NCBI GenBank assembly: GCA_029571985.1 | Contig: JAKQVC010000102.1 | Location: 1-38,593, forward strand | Reading direction: 5' to 3' | DNA length: 38,593 bases | Source: Bacteroidota bacterium | GTDB taxonomy: Bacteria > Bacteroidota > Bacteroidia > Chitinophagales > BACL12 | In this document: positions 1-8,171 of the stretch, piece by piece | Layout of the letters: every line of letters begins with the position of its first letter | Position numbering within the stretch: the first letter of the stretch is position 1 | Made by a program: the position numbers and the translations under genes | Notes under the pieces: generated by a model | Told to the model about the DNA's origin: nothing | The model's input: only the letters and a program-made list of their open reading frames with translations | The model's database searches: none

Positions 1-122
1 GCTATGAAGTGAATTTTTGCGCAGCGAAGCGGAGAAAAGATTCTACTTCATAGGTGAGTGCCTGCTATGAAGTGAATTTTTGCGCAGCGCAGCGGAGAAA
101 AGATTCTACTTCATAGGTGAGT
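1..122. repeat. Two tandem palindromic (hairpin) repeat units
   Basis: Two copies of a 59-base unit lie at 1-59 and 64-122, separated by 4 bases and differing at one base (27 versus 90). Each unit starts with GCTATGAAGT and its right part carries ACTTCATAG. The 9-base arms are perfect inverted repeats and continue inward with one bulge and one mismatch, giving a stem of roughly 17 pairs around a GC-rich loop (GCGCAGCG...). No T-run follows, so these do not look like simple terminators. The first unit begins at the window edge, so more copies may lie upstream. Confidence 0.8.
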
Positions 123-162
123 TGTGAACGATGAATGCTTCAATACTGGACTTACCGCAGTC

Positions 163-190
163 TTACCGCCTCACCGACTTACCGGCCTCG
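163..190 (+). repeat. Dispersed intergenic repeat, distal copy
   Basis: This 28-base stretch begins TTACCGCCT and ends CCGGCCTCG. It matches the repeats at 29111-29138 and 29443-29470 with about 5 differences in 28. The 22 bases from 162 to 183 match the reverse complement of 29262-29283 with one difference. The bases just after it (GTGCATTAA) also match the inverted copy near 29620-29630. It is therefore a member of the same repeat family about 29 kb away. No gene covers it. Confidence 0.7.
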
Positions 191-257
191 TGCATTAAAG
201 CAACACGCTGATGCGGATGCAAAGGGAACAAAATATACACCACTAAAAATCTTCTTA

Positions 258-360
258 AAAAGAAGACGGGTGATTTTTAGCGTTTTAGACGAGGCGCACG
301 AGGACGAGAGTTGTGAGCATGCTGGTGCATGTGATTAACTCGAGATTGAAGTGTAGCGAT
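258..360. repeat. Direct repeat copy 1 of the porP-end element
   Basis: Positions 258-344 match 415-501 almost base for base (offset 157), and similarity decays over 345-360. This copy lacks the right inverted arm found at 521-543. Instead its left flank (243-256) pairs with 261-280, making a local hairpin: CTAAAAAT and CTTCTT against AGAAG and ATTTTTAG. Apparent reading frames here encode the same short peptide twice, which is a by-product of the duplication rather than a gene. Confidence 0.75.
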
Positions 361-414
361 ACACATCACTTATTTACTTTCGCGCACAAAGTGCTGCTAA
401 AAAAAAGCCAATTG

Positions 415-543
415 AAAAGAAGACGGGTGATTTTTAGCGTTTTAGACGAGGCGCACGAGGACGAGAGTTGTGAGCATGCTGGTGCATGTGATCAACTCGA
501 GGCCGAAGTGCAACGAAGTATAAAACGCTAAAAATCGCCCGTC
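415..543. repeat. Direct repeat copy 2 with 23-base inverted arms
   Basis: This copy carries near-perfect 23-base inverted arms at 422-444 and 521-543. The one mismatched position would be a G-U pair in RNA. The 76 bases between them are partly self-complementary (the GTTG...CATGC side against GCATG...CAAC), so the whole 120 bases can fold into a long imperfect hairpin. The right arm touches the stop codon of the PorP/SprF gene (TGA read from 544 to 542). On the minus strand the element would form the 3' end of that mRNA, so it could act as a terminator or stability element. No transposase is nearby. Confidence 0.75.
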
Positions 544-1570
544 AGAAGCGAGGGCAATCGATTGGCTTTTGTTTTGGAGATGACTCCAAACAACCCCAAT
601 AGATAAACGACAATTCAATACCGCCACGATAATTAGTAACCGTAGACAGTCCTGAAATATTGATATCATAACTCAGGCCAAAATTCACATTTCCATAATC
701 CAGTCCGATGTTTACGATCATAGCATCAGCCACATCGATATTATCAACCGAACGGTAATGTAATCCGGCGTAAGCCATACTTACACCTTTTTCCAATTGA
801 AAGCCAACGTCAACACCTGAATTCATTTGCACGTTAGAACCTTCTGTTTGTTCCATGTAGAGGAAAGAAGGAATTAACACTGTGTTTTTACCCATGCCTA
901 TTTTAAACGAAGCATATCCGATATAATGTGCATTCAGTCGGTTAACGTTATAGTTATAGAAAGTTTCAATAGGTTCAGTAACGTGGAAATAAGCACCGCC
1001 CATTTGCAAAGCAAATTTGTCGCTAAAACGGCTTCGCCAGTTAATACCGGCATTCATGTCGAAATAAGATAAGTTGTCAGCACCGTACTCACCACTTGGT
1101 AAGGTTGGATCAACACCATTGGTACCAATTTGCGATTCGAAAATCAGCTTGGTATAATCCACACGTTTTTGAACGATACCCAATTGTGTACCTATAGAAA
1201 TAAAATGGTCTTCACTTCCCAGATTTTGGTGGTAGGCAAAGGAACCCATTATGGTCATATTTGAGAGTGATCCATCTCCGGACACGTCATTATAAATCAT
1301 ACCACCGACGCCGATGATATTACCATCCAGTTTATTTCTCCAAAGACCGGCGTCAAAGGAACCGCTGAAGGTTTGATAGGATGCTGGTCCTAAGGCACTT
1401 GCCCACTGATTACGGTAGTTCAGAACGCCACGGTACGTACAAGGGGTAAGTCCTGTAAGGGCTGGATTGAGCGTTAAGGGCGACTGCGCGTATTGGGAAA
1501 AGTGTATATCCTGCGCGTTTGCCATCAGCGCAGAGCCTAGGAGGAGGAATATGGCGAGGGCTCTTTTCAT
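542..1570 (-). CDS. PorP/SprF family type IX secretion outer-membrane protein
   Basis: This 342-residue protein has a clear signal peptide (about 1-20, ending MANAQ) followed by the usual PorP/SprF opening, with DIHFSQYAQSPLTLNPALTG visible at about 21-40. The rest is beta-strand-rich with alternating aromatic residues, as expected for an outer-membrane barrel. It ends in CPRF, an ending I recall as common in this family. Family members work with the T9SS; the founding SprF is needed to export the gliding adhesin SprB, and genomes often carry many paralogues. Here no sprB-like gene is adjacent and its downstream neighbour is a repeat element. A consensus promoter lies just upstream. The family call is firm; the specific partner is unknown. 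Confidence 0.9.
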   Translation of the reverse strand: MKRALAIFLLLGSALMANAQDIHFSQYAQSPLTLNPALTGLTPCTYRGVLNYRNQWASALGPASYQTFSGSFDAGLWRNKLDGNIIGVGGMIYNDVSGDGSLSNMTIMGSFAYHQNLGSEDHFISIGTQLGIVQKRVDYTKLIFESQIGTNGVDPTLPSGEYGADNLSYFDMNAGINWRSRFSDKFALQMGGAYFHVTEPIETFYNYNVNRLNAHYIGYASFKIGMGKNTVLIPSFLYMEQTEGSNVQMNSGVDVGFQLEKGVSMAYAGLHYRSVDNIDVADAMIVNIGLDYGNVNFGLSYDINISGLSTVTNYRGGIELSFIYWGCLESSPKQKPIDCPRF

Positions 1571-1593
1571 ACTTTGTTACAGATATAACCTCC

Positions 1594-1624
1594 CAAAAAT
1601 AACATATTCCCGTAATCCACCCAA
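1594..1624 (-). promoter_or_regulatory. Bacteroidota-type promoter of the PorP/SprF gene
   Basis: On the minus strand the sequence reads TTG (1624-1622), 20 bases, then TATTTTTG (1601-1594). This matches the Bacteroidota primary sigma factor consensus TTG-N19-21-TAnnTTTG. The -7 box ends about 23 bases before the ATG, implying a short leader. Confidence 0.5.
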
Positions 1625-1699
1625 AATTAACACCGGGTTTTGTCAATGAGAGGTCATGTTTTTGACCTAAATGGTCAACAATGACGCATATTTAACAAT

Positions 1700-4240
1700 T
1701 CAATGCATAACGACCATACTACAGGAATAATTGCCCTGATCGGTAAAAACCCTTGCCATATACATGCCAGGCTTGAGTTCTGAGGTATCGAGGGTTAGGA
1801 AAAGCGGGTCGTTTCCACTGATAAAGCGCAAACCATCCACTTTTTTTCCTGCCAGGTCAAATATTTCCACGGCAGAATAGGTCGAGACGGTCGAAATAAA
1901 GAAATTGACATACTGATCGGCCGGATTGGGGAAGGCAAATATGGATACGTCGGTATTCGTGAGGTTGGTATCGAGGGTGATGGTTTGTGAGGCAAATTTG
2001 CTGCAGGGTCCGTTACCATAGGTATAGTGACGGGTGATTTCATAGTCACCTTCCGACGCATAGGTATGCGGTCCGGGAGACACCTCATAGCTTAAGGTGC
2101 CATCACCAAAATCCCACCAGGCATCCTGATAAAATCCTGTTTCTACAATATCCCCGATAAATACAGTTAAGGCATCCAGCTGATTCACCGTAAAAGCAAT
2201 TTCAGGTTCATTCAACACATCCGCGTAAGCGTATTGCAAATCAAAACCCTGAATAATGGTTGTATCTGTGCCGAACAATTCTACATAAATGATCAATTGC
2301 GGATCTTCAGCAAATGCATCATCCGGCAAGTCGCTTAAATCGATGGTGATATCATTGCCATAAAAATAGGTGTCAGATTTATTGGTATACCATTTGAGGT
2401 TGAGTGAGTCAGGTAATGCGATTGCATTACCAAGTGTATCTGTAAAATCAGCATGTACAAACAAGCCATCATTTACATCAACGAAACAATCCAAATCACC
2501 CAAATCCATATACGTACCGAAAGTTTTTTTCAAATACATTACGCTATCTAACATCCATTGCTCCAAAAAATTCACGACCGGCTGATAATCCGGATTCCCG
2601 GCAAGGTTATTCCATTCGTAAGGATCAGTTTGTCTGTTTTCACCAACTTCATATAATTCTGATTCGTATCCGATAAATGTTGAATCACATTCACCTACTG
2701 CCAGTGTGCCATCATTATTTTGTCTATATTGAATCAAATGCCAACGCTCACTGCGAATGCTGTATAACGGAAAACAGCGTCCGGCAGATCCCGTTTGTTT
2801 ATAAGATGTAAGTGCGGGATACTCATATTTGATAGACGGATTATCCAACAAATTAACTATGGAATGGCCGTCGAGATAAGGCAAGCCTTCAGGAGTAACC
2901 GGGTAATTCACGTCGGCTAAATCGCAGAATGTCGGATATAAATCCAACAGCGAAACTGTTTTATTTACAACCTGACCACCGGGGCGCGCAGGATCTGCAA
3001 TAATCAGGGGCACCCGAATATCTGGCTCCCACAGCGACCATTTGGTCCAATGCTTTTTTTCGCCAAAGGAATATCCATTATCACCTATAAGTACAATAAT
3101 GGTATTCTCACGTAGTTCGGGATACTCATTTAATTTATCGAGCACACGGCCAATTTGCGCATCAATATATTGCACGGCTGCCATGTACGTCATTTGATAA
3201 TTGGCAGCAACAGATTGGCGCAAAATTTCTTTTCTTTCGGCATCTGTCAATAATTCATTCACAACCGGAAGGGGATCAAGGCTTGATAAATATTCATCAA
3301 TTTGTTCGTATACCTTTCCATTATCCGCTAAAGCACGTGCAATGCCATCTTCAGGAAGGGCATCAAAATCTGCATACATCGGATCAGGCTGAGGCGGCAT
3401 TACGATGCCATTATAAGGCACTGTGCCGACAGGGAAATTATATGGAAATACAAAAGGTTCTGCATATATATCCTGCATATAAAATTCACTAAAATATTTT
3501 TCAGGTATATATCGCTGCACATGTGGTTTATAAAATCCAATTGACAGGAAGAATGGGTTACCGCAGGTATTGGCTGTTCCTGATCCCACAGAATCAATAA
3601 AATCAACCACGTAACCGGCGCCAATATAGTCTTCCAGTTTCGTTTCTAAAGAATCCGGAATCATCCCCCAATCAAAAAATCCACCGAAATCGTACATGCT
3701 TAAAGTATCCAAAAAGCCCTCTGAATCTTCAATCTGTATCATACGGTTAAAGGATAAGGACTTTTCACACATCTCCGTCCCAACCGTTTTGTCGAAGTCG
3801 TTATTATTAGGATTATGAAACACTTTATTAATACCGTAGGTAAAATAACCGGCGCTATCTTTCAGAATTTGGGGAAGGGTATACACAAGTTCATTATCGG
3901 TGGTAACGGAAAACACATCTCTGAATTTTCCGGGATAGTCATCATTGTTATAAATTCTTGTGTAAGCAATATCCTTACCACTTAAAAAACTGGTTCTGGA
4001 TGGTGCGCAGCCGGGTGCATTGGCATAATTATTCAGAAAAACGGTGCCGCTGTCAATAAGACTTTTAATATTTGGTGATATCACCTGAGGCATATCCGTG
4101 AATCCTTCAACATAATCATTGAGGTCATCCACGATAATGAATAAAAAATTGGGTTGTGTTGCCTGCGCAGAGGCGTACCTGTTACCACATACGGTCATGC
4201 ACAAACTCAGTACTATCAAATGCACTATATCATTTCGCAT
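1700..4240 (-). CDS. Secreted sulfatase, iduronate-2-sulfatase-like, with PKD-like domain and T9SS sorting tail
   Basis: This 846-residue protein has a signal peptide (1-26). The sulfatase domain (about 30-570) shows the metal-binding Asp pair at 38-39 and the sulfatase signature C78-A-P-S-R82, where Cys becomes the catalytic formylglycine. It also has KVFH near 139-142, YKPH at 237-240, GDNG at 386-389 and the H397/K400 region. The order resembles iduronate-2-sulfatases rather than choline sulfatases. A PKD-like domain follows (about 676-756, WWDFGDG at 708-714), then a T9SS type A tail (about 764-846, starting at FPNP). The enzyme is therefore predicted to leave the cell and sit on the surface or be released, acting on a sulfated glycan. 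It overlaps the upstream sulfatase by one base (TAATG). The substrate is unknown, and no formylglycine-generating enzyme is in the window. Confidence 0.9.
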   Translation of the reverse strand: MRNDIVHLIVLSLCMTVCGNRYASAQATQPNFLFIIVDDLNDYVEGFTDMPQVISPNIKSLIDSGTVFLNNYANAPGCAPSRTSFLSGKDIAYTRIYNNDDYPGKFRDVFSVTTDNELVYTLPQILKDSAGYFTYGINKVFHNPNNNDFDKTVGTEMCEKSLSFNRMIQIEDSEGFLDTLSMYDFGGFFDWGMIPDSLETKLEDYIGAGYVVDFIDSVGSGTANTCGNPFFLSIGFYKPHVQRYIPEKYFSEFYMQDIYAEPFVFPYNFPVGTVPYNGIVMPPQPDPMYADFDALPEDGIARALADNGKVYEQIDEYLSSLDPLPVVNELLTDAERKEILRQSVAANYQMTYMAAVQYIDAQIGRVLDKLNEYPELRENTIIVLIGDNGYSFGEKKHWTKWSLWEPDIRVPLIIADPARPGGQVVNKTVSLLDLYPTFCDLADVNYPVTPEGLPYLDGHSIVNLLDNPSIKYEYPALTSYKQTGSAGRCFPLYSIRSERWHLIQYRQNNDGTLAVGECDSTFIGYESELYEVGENRQTDPYEWNNLAGNPDYQPVVNFLEQWMLDSVMYLKKTFGTYMDLGDLDCFVDVNDGLFVHADFTDTLGNAIALPDSLNLKWYTNKSDTYFYGNDITIDLSDLPDDAFAEDPQLIIYVELFGTDTTIIQGFDLQYAYADVLNEPEIAFTVNQLDALTVFIGDIVETGFYQDAWWDFGDGTLSYEVSPGPHTYASEGDYEITRHYTYGNGPCSKFASQTITLDTNLTNTDVSIFAFPNPADQYVNFFISTVSTYSAVEIFDLAGKKVDGLRFISGNDPLFLTLDTSELKPGMYMARVFTDQGNYSCSMVVMH

Positions 4241-6780
4241 TATTTCACAATTATAAATTTTCCAAACAAATTTACCCGTTCATCGTCAATAGTTATATAA
4301 TAAAGCCCTTCAGGCAATCCGGAAACATCCAATTTACAGAGTGTGGATTTTTCATCGAAACTAAAACGTGCAACTGGTTGTCCGGTAGCTGAATAAATCG
4401 TACCACAATTACTGTTTATTTGCCCATGCCAGGAGAATTGAATAAATGTACTGGTCGGGTTTGGCCAAATAGTGAGGTAGGTGCTTTGCATCTCCAAAAA
4501 ATCCGCCGGTAATATGGACACGATATACTGAGTTATACAGGAGGTATCATTACCAAATTCGGCGTAACATTCAATTGAATAAGGCTCCGGGTTATCATAG
4601 GTATAAGGGCCTGGTATTTGATTATCGAACTGCTTACCAAAACCAAAATCCCACCAATAATGGAGGTAATTACCGGTAATAGAAAAGGAGTCGACGATTA
4701 CCGTATTGACACCATAAGGTTCAATAGTAAAAAATATTTCCGGAGCATTTTCCGGGTTCACATAAACGTAAACCAGGTCCAATGCATGAATTTGACCAAG
4801 GCTATCTGTTAATGTCGCATAAAAGATAATTCGAGATTGGACACTAAATAAATCCTCAGGAATATCTGACATCGGAATTTCAGGTGCCAGTCCGCTATAT
4901 ATATCTGCTGTCACATTATTTGACCATTGCAAAGTAAACCCGTCAGGCACATCAATGAGTGCGCCATCCACGCTATATAGTAAAGCCAGCGGGTGCAATG
5001 TATCCACATGCGATAATAGGCACTCAGTTGCCTGATCTTCAGCATGGAGCGTGTATGTTTCGGCTAAATACAAAGGTTCGCCTGGAAGAAATTGGGAAAG
5101 AAAATCAATCACCGGTAAATAGGCCGAGTCATTTGCCAGATTATGCCATTCATAAGGATCAACTTCCCGATGTAAACCTAATTCGTATAACTCCCATTGA
5201 TTTGTACTGAGTGCCGTGTCACAATCACCTCCATTTGTTTCATATCTGATTAAATGAAATCGTTCATCACGTACACTATACTGAGGAAAACAGTTGGCTT
5301 CACCGCCGGCACCTTGTTTAAGTGTGGCCGATATCACAGGTCGATTCCAGACTGTATCAGCCTGTTGGATCAGAGGGCGCAAGGAATAGCCATCTAAATA
5401 AGCGTCACCATCCTCAAACAGAGGTAAACTTGTGTCACCAGCGAGTTCAATTAGAGTAGGAAATAAATCAAGCAAGCTTACTGTGCGATTACATACTTGC
5501 TTCTTCGGATCACGTAAATCGGCAATAATCATTGGGATGCGCACATCTGTATCCCATAAGGCATACTTACCCCAATGTCGCTTTTCGCCCAATCCATATC
5601 CATTATCACCGATAAATACCACTACTGTATTTTCCATGATGTCGGGATGCGCAAGCAATTCAGTGTATACGCGACCAAATTGTGCATCTATATATTTGAC
5701 TGCTGCCAGATAAGCCATAGTTGCATTTGCACGCTTTGACCAGGTAAGTAAATCTATCCGTTCAGAATCAGACAGCGCAGGGTCTATTTCAGGTAGATCC
5801 ACAATTGCCTCAGCCCACTCTACAATCTGGGTATCTATATTCTTTACCATAAGTGCAGAAATCGAATTCATCATTAATGCATCTAAATCTGCAAAAGGGG
5901 TGTCAGGCTGAGGTGGCAAAATCATGCCATTTGGCGGATAGGTGTTTTCAGGATAATTATATGGCGGATTAAAAGGTGTGGCATACATATCCATCATATA
6001 ATCATCTAAAAAATATTTTTCCGGTATAAACTGTTCTTTATGTGGTTTGTGATAGCCCAACATAATCATGAAGGGTTTATTACAGGTATAATCAGGGGAT
6101 GCCGCAAATTGTTGAATGAAGTCTATAACTGAATCTGTAGCTACATAATCTGTCATATGGTATTCTAGCGAATCAGGTATGGCAGCCCAGGCATAACCAT
6201 TAACACCCTGATCAAGTGCATAACCAGGTTCATCGATATAGGCAGAATCGTAATAGTACATATATCGGTTCCATGCACCAGATTTCCCACAGGGATCTAT
6301 GGTTTCATCATCATATTCAATATAATTCTTGTGGCAATGAAAAACTTTATTGATATTAAAAGTGTAATACCCTAGAGAATCCTTAAAATATTGCGGTATC
6401 GTATAATACTCTTCGTTTCCTGACGCTTCAGTAAAATTGTTGCCAAAATCTTTGCATTTGTAATCACCATCTGTATTTCGATAAACACCTGTATATAATA
6501 AATCCTTTCCTGTAAGGAACGAAGTACGCGACGGAGCACAAATAGGTGCACTGGCATATGCATTTAAAAAAGTTGTACCTTGTTCCTGCAGTATTGCCAG
6601 ATTTGGTGTCAGGGTATTTGGATGAGATGCGTAGCCTTCCAGATAATCATTTAAATCGTCTGCTATTATAAACAAGATATTCGGGCGCACTGGTGTTTGA
6701 GCATTCATGACACGAGATGTCACACTACATAGCTCAAGCATAATTAAAAGCGCAAATAAACAACGCCTATTTGTATACAT
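4240..6780 (-). CDS. Second secreted sulfatase, iduronate-2-sulfatase-like, with degenerate PKD-like domain and T9SS tail
   Basis: This protein is also 846 residues long and has the same architecture as its downstream neighbour but a clearly divergent sequence, so it is an old tandem duplicate rather than an assembly artefact. A signal peptide (about 1-28, ending MNAQ) is followed by the metal Asp pair at 41-42 and the signature C81-A-P-S-R85. KVFH, YHKPH, GDNGYGLGEKRHW and related blocks are all present, so both copies look catalytically competent. The PKD-like domain has WWDFGFG where the other copy has WWDFGDG. The C-terminal tail begins WPNP and ends in a beta-rich T9SS sorting domain. 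Its stop overlaps the next start by one base, implying co-translation and co-export. The two enzymes may act on different positions of the same sulfated polysaccharide; this is inference. Confidence 0.9.
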   Translation of the reverse strand: MYTNRRCLFALLIMLELCSVTSRVMNAQTPVRPNILFIIADDLNDYLEGYASHPNTLTPNLAILQEQGTTFLNAYASAPICAPSRTSFLTGKDLLYTGVYRNTDGDYKCKDFGNNFTEASGNEEYYTIPQYFKDSLGYYTFNINKVFHCHKNYIEYDDETIDPCGKSGAWNRYMYYYDSAYIDEPGYALDQGVNGYAWAAIPDSLEYHMTDYVATDSVIDFIQQFAASPDYTCNKPFMIMLGYHKPHKEQFIPEKYFLDDYMMDMYATPFNPPYNYPENTYPPNGMILPPQPDTPFADLDALMMNSISALMVKNIDTQIVEWAEAIVDLPEIDPALSDSERIDLLTWSKRANATMAYLAAVKYIDAQFGRVYTELLAHPDIMENTVVVFIGDNGYGLGEKRHWGKYALWDTDVRIPMIIADLRDPKKQVCNRTVSLLDLFPTLIELAGDTSLPLFEDGDAYLDGYSLRPLIQQADTVWNRPVISATLKQGAGGEANCFPQYSVRDERFHLIRYETNGGDCDTALSTNQWELYELGLHREVDPYEWHNLANDSAYLPVIDFLSQFLPGEPLYLAETYTLHAEDQATECLLSHVDTLHPLALLYSVDGALIDVPDGFTLQWSNNVTADIYSGLAPEIPMSDIPEDLFSVQSRIIFYATLTDSLGQIHALDLVYVYVNPENAPEIFFTIEPYGVNTVIVDSFSITGNYLHYWWDFGFGKQFDNQIPGPYTYDNPEPYSIECYAEFGNDTSCITQYIVSILPADFLEMQSTYLTIWPNPTSTFIQFSWHGQINSNCGTIYSATGQPVARFSFDEKSTLCKLDVSGLPEGLYYITIDDERVNLFGKFIIVK

Positions 6781-6824
6781 GGGGAGTTAAAGTTACAAAA
6801 AACAATTGTAACAGCTGACTGCTA

Positions 6825-6856
6825 TTGCTATTTCTTCTATGAGAGACTTACCTTTG
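6825..6856 (+). promoter_or_regulatory. Promoter of the exonuclease III gene
   Basis: TTG at 6825-6827, a 21-base spacer and TACCTTTG at 6849-6856 match the Bacteroidota consensus. The -7 box ends 17 bases before the ATG at 6874, implying a very short leader. Confidence 0.5.
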
Positions 6857-6873
6857 GGTATTAAAATCATCCT

Positions 6874-7638
6874 ATGCGCATTATTACCTATAATGTTAAC
6901 GGCATTCGCAGCGCAATGAATAAGGGTTGGCTCGACTGGGTTGCAGAAAACGGATTTGATATCATTTGTCTGCAGGAGCTCAAAGCCGAACCTAACCAAT
7001 TTGACCTGAAGCCATTTGAAGATATGGGTTATCACCATTATTGGTTTCCTGCTCAAAAGAAGGGTTACAGTGGTGTTGCCATCCTGAGTAAAACGAAACC
7101 AGACCATGTAGCCTTTGGGTGTGGTCATGAGGAATTTGATGCGGAAGGCAGAGTGATTCGGGCTGATTTTGGGGATTTATCTGTTTTTTCCATTTATTTT
7201 CCGTCAGGCACAACAGGCGATATCCGACAACAGGTGAAGTATCAGTTTCTGGATTTTATCTACGATTATTTGCAGGGCTTTTTGAAAAAGAAAAGAAAAC
7301 TGATTGTGTGTGGCGACTACAACATTGCACACAAACCAATTGACATTCACGATCCAAAAGGCAATAAAGATTCCAGCGGTTTTTTGCCGGAGGAGCGTGC
7401 CTGGCTGGATAAATATTATGATAACGGATTTACGGATAGCTTACGTGTGACAAATCCAGAACCTCATCAATACACCTGGTGGAGTTTCAGAGCTAATGCA
7501 CGTGCTAATAATAAAGGATGGCGCATTGATTATATTGCTGTTTCAAACAATATGAAAGACAAAATTGTAAGCGCGCACATTTTACCGGAGGCTAGGCACA
7601 GCGACCATTGTCCGCAGGTTTTAGACATACAAATCTAA
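6874..7638 (+). CDS. xth: Exodeoxyribonuclease III (AP endonuclease)
   Basis: This 254-residue protein is a full-length member of the exonuclease III/AP endonuclease family (endonuclease/exonuclease/phosphatase fold). Visible motifs are the start TYNVNGIRSA, the metal-binding Glu in CLQELKAE (E35), GDYNIAHKPIDIHDP in the middle, and the catalytic SDH near the end (D244-H245). It cleaves DNA 5' to abasic sites and trims 3' ends during base-excision repair in the cytoplasm. It is a single-gene unit, divergent from the sulfatases, with its own promoter. Nothing is missing from the active site. Confidence 0.95.
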   Translation: MRIITYNVNGIRSAMNKGWLDWVAENGFDIICLQELKAEPNQFDLKPFEDMGYHHYWFPAQKKGYSGVAILSKTKPDHVAFGCGHEEFDAEGRVIRADFGDLSVFSIYFPSGTTGDIRQQVKYQFLDFIYDYLQGFLKKKRKLIVCGDYNIAHKPIDIHDPKGNKDSSGFLPEERAWLDKYYDNGFTDSLRVTNPEPHQYTWWSFRANARANNKGWRIDYIAVSNNMKDKIVSAHILPEARHSDHCPQVLDIQI

Positions 7639-7688
7639 ATCCGCTAGATAGTACGGTCACATTAAACACATGCATGCGGCAGTAGCAA

Positions 7689-8171
7689 TTATTCTCTTAC
7701 CGGTATAAATTTTTCAACCCGGATACCAACATCCAGCAAGCCGGTCATTGGGTTCATGCGCATATCCTGTTCAAGTGTGAACACATATTTTCCCGTTGCG
7801 GGAAAGCGAAAGTTTTTTTGCACTAATACGGAATTATAGCAGATACCATCAATACAATCTCCTGTCCAAATCCCGTCAGGCTCTGACAATTGCACATCGA
7901 TTTTGGAAGTTTTTTGAACGTTGTCGGGCAGGGTTGTGGTCAAATTCATCCACATATTGTTATAGGGAAATTCATCTGTATGTCGCACATTGACAAACAT
8001 ATTATAACTATAACTGGTATCGTTGATGTACACTTCAAACTGAAGCGGTTCGCCATAAAACCAGCCGTCTTTTCCGATGGCAATATTTTTATCAAACACG
8101 CGCGATTGCTCGCATCCGGAAGTGATAGCTGCGACACACAAAACGATAATCAAAATGCCAGATCTGTTCAC
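7689..8171 (-). CDS. gldH: Gliding motility lipoprotein GldH
   Basis: This 160-residue protein has a lipoprotein signal ending TSGC with Cys20 as the lipidation site. The mature part matches GldH: a block with FEVYINDTSYSYN, then NVRHTDEFPYNNMW and a TTTLPD segment, and near the middle LSEPDGIWTGD. GldH is a lipoprotein required for gliding in Flavobacterium; the other Gld proteins belong to the T9SS-linked motor. The start is GTG (8171-8169), overlapping the ricT stop (GTGA), so the two are translationally coupled. The strain may or may not glide, since gldH also occurs in non-gliding members. The gene ends 50 bases from the converging xth gene, without an obvious terminator. Confidence 0.85.
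   Translation of the reverse strand: MNRSGILIIVLCVAAITSGCEQSRVFDKNIAIGKDGWFYGEPLQFEVYINDTSYSYNMFVNVRHTDEFPYNNMWMNLTTTLPDNVQKTSKIDVQLSEPDGIWTGDCIDGICYNSVLVQKNFRFPATGKYVFTLEQDMRMNPMTGLLDVGIRVEKFIPVRE

Noticed and set aside
135-531. Two overlapping open frames encoding the same short peptide, and other small frames in 1-540
   Set aside because: The shared peptide comes from the duplicated DNA element at 258-344 and 415-501. The frames have no start context, family resemblance or selection signal, so they are repeat by-products.
258-543. Insertion sequence remnant
   Set aside because: Inverted arms exist, but there is no transposase fragment and no recognisable target-site duplication, so I call it a repeat element only.
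1651-1668. Inverted repeat AGGTCA/TGACCT between the PorP/SprF gene and the sulfatases
   Set aside because: The stem is only six pairs and has no T run on the minus strand, so a terminator call is not supported.
1700-6780. Assembly duplication of a single sulfatase gene
   Set aside because: The two proteins are the same length but differ throughout, including signal peptides, PKD motif and tails.
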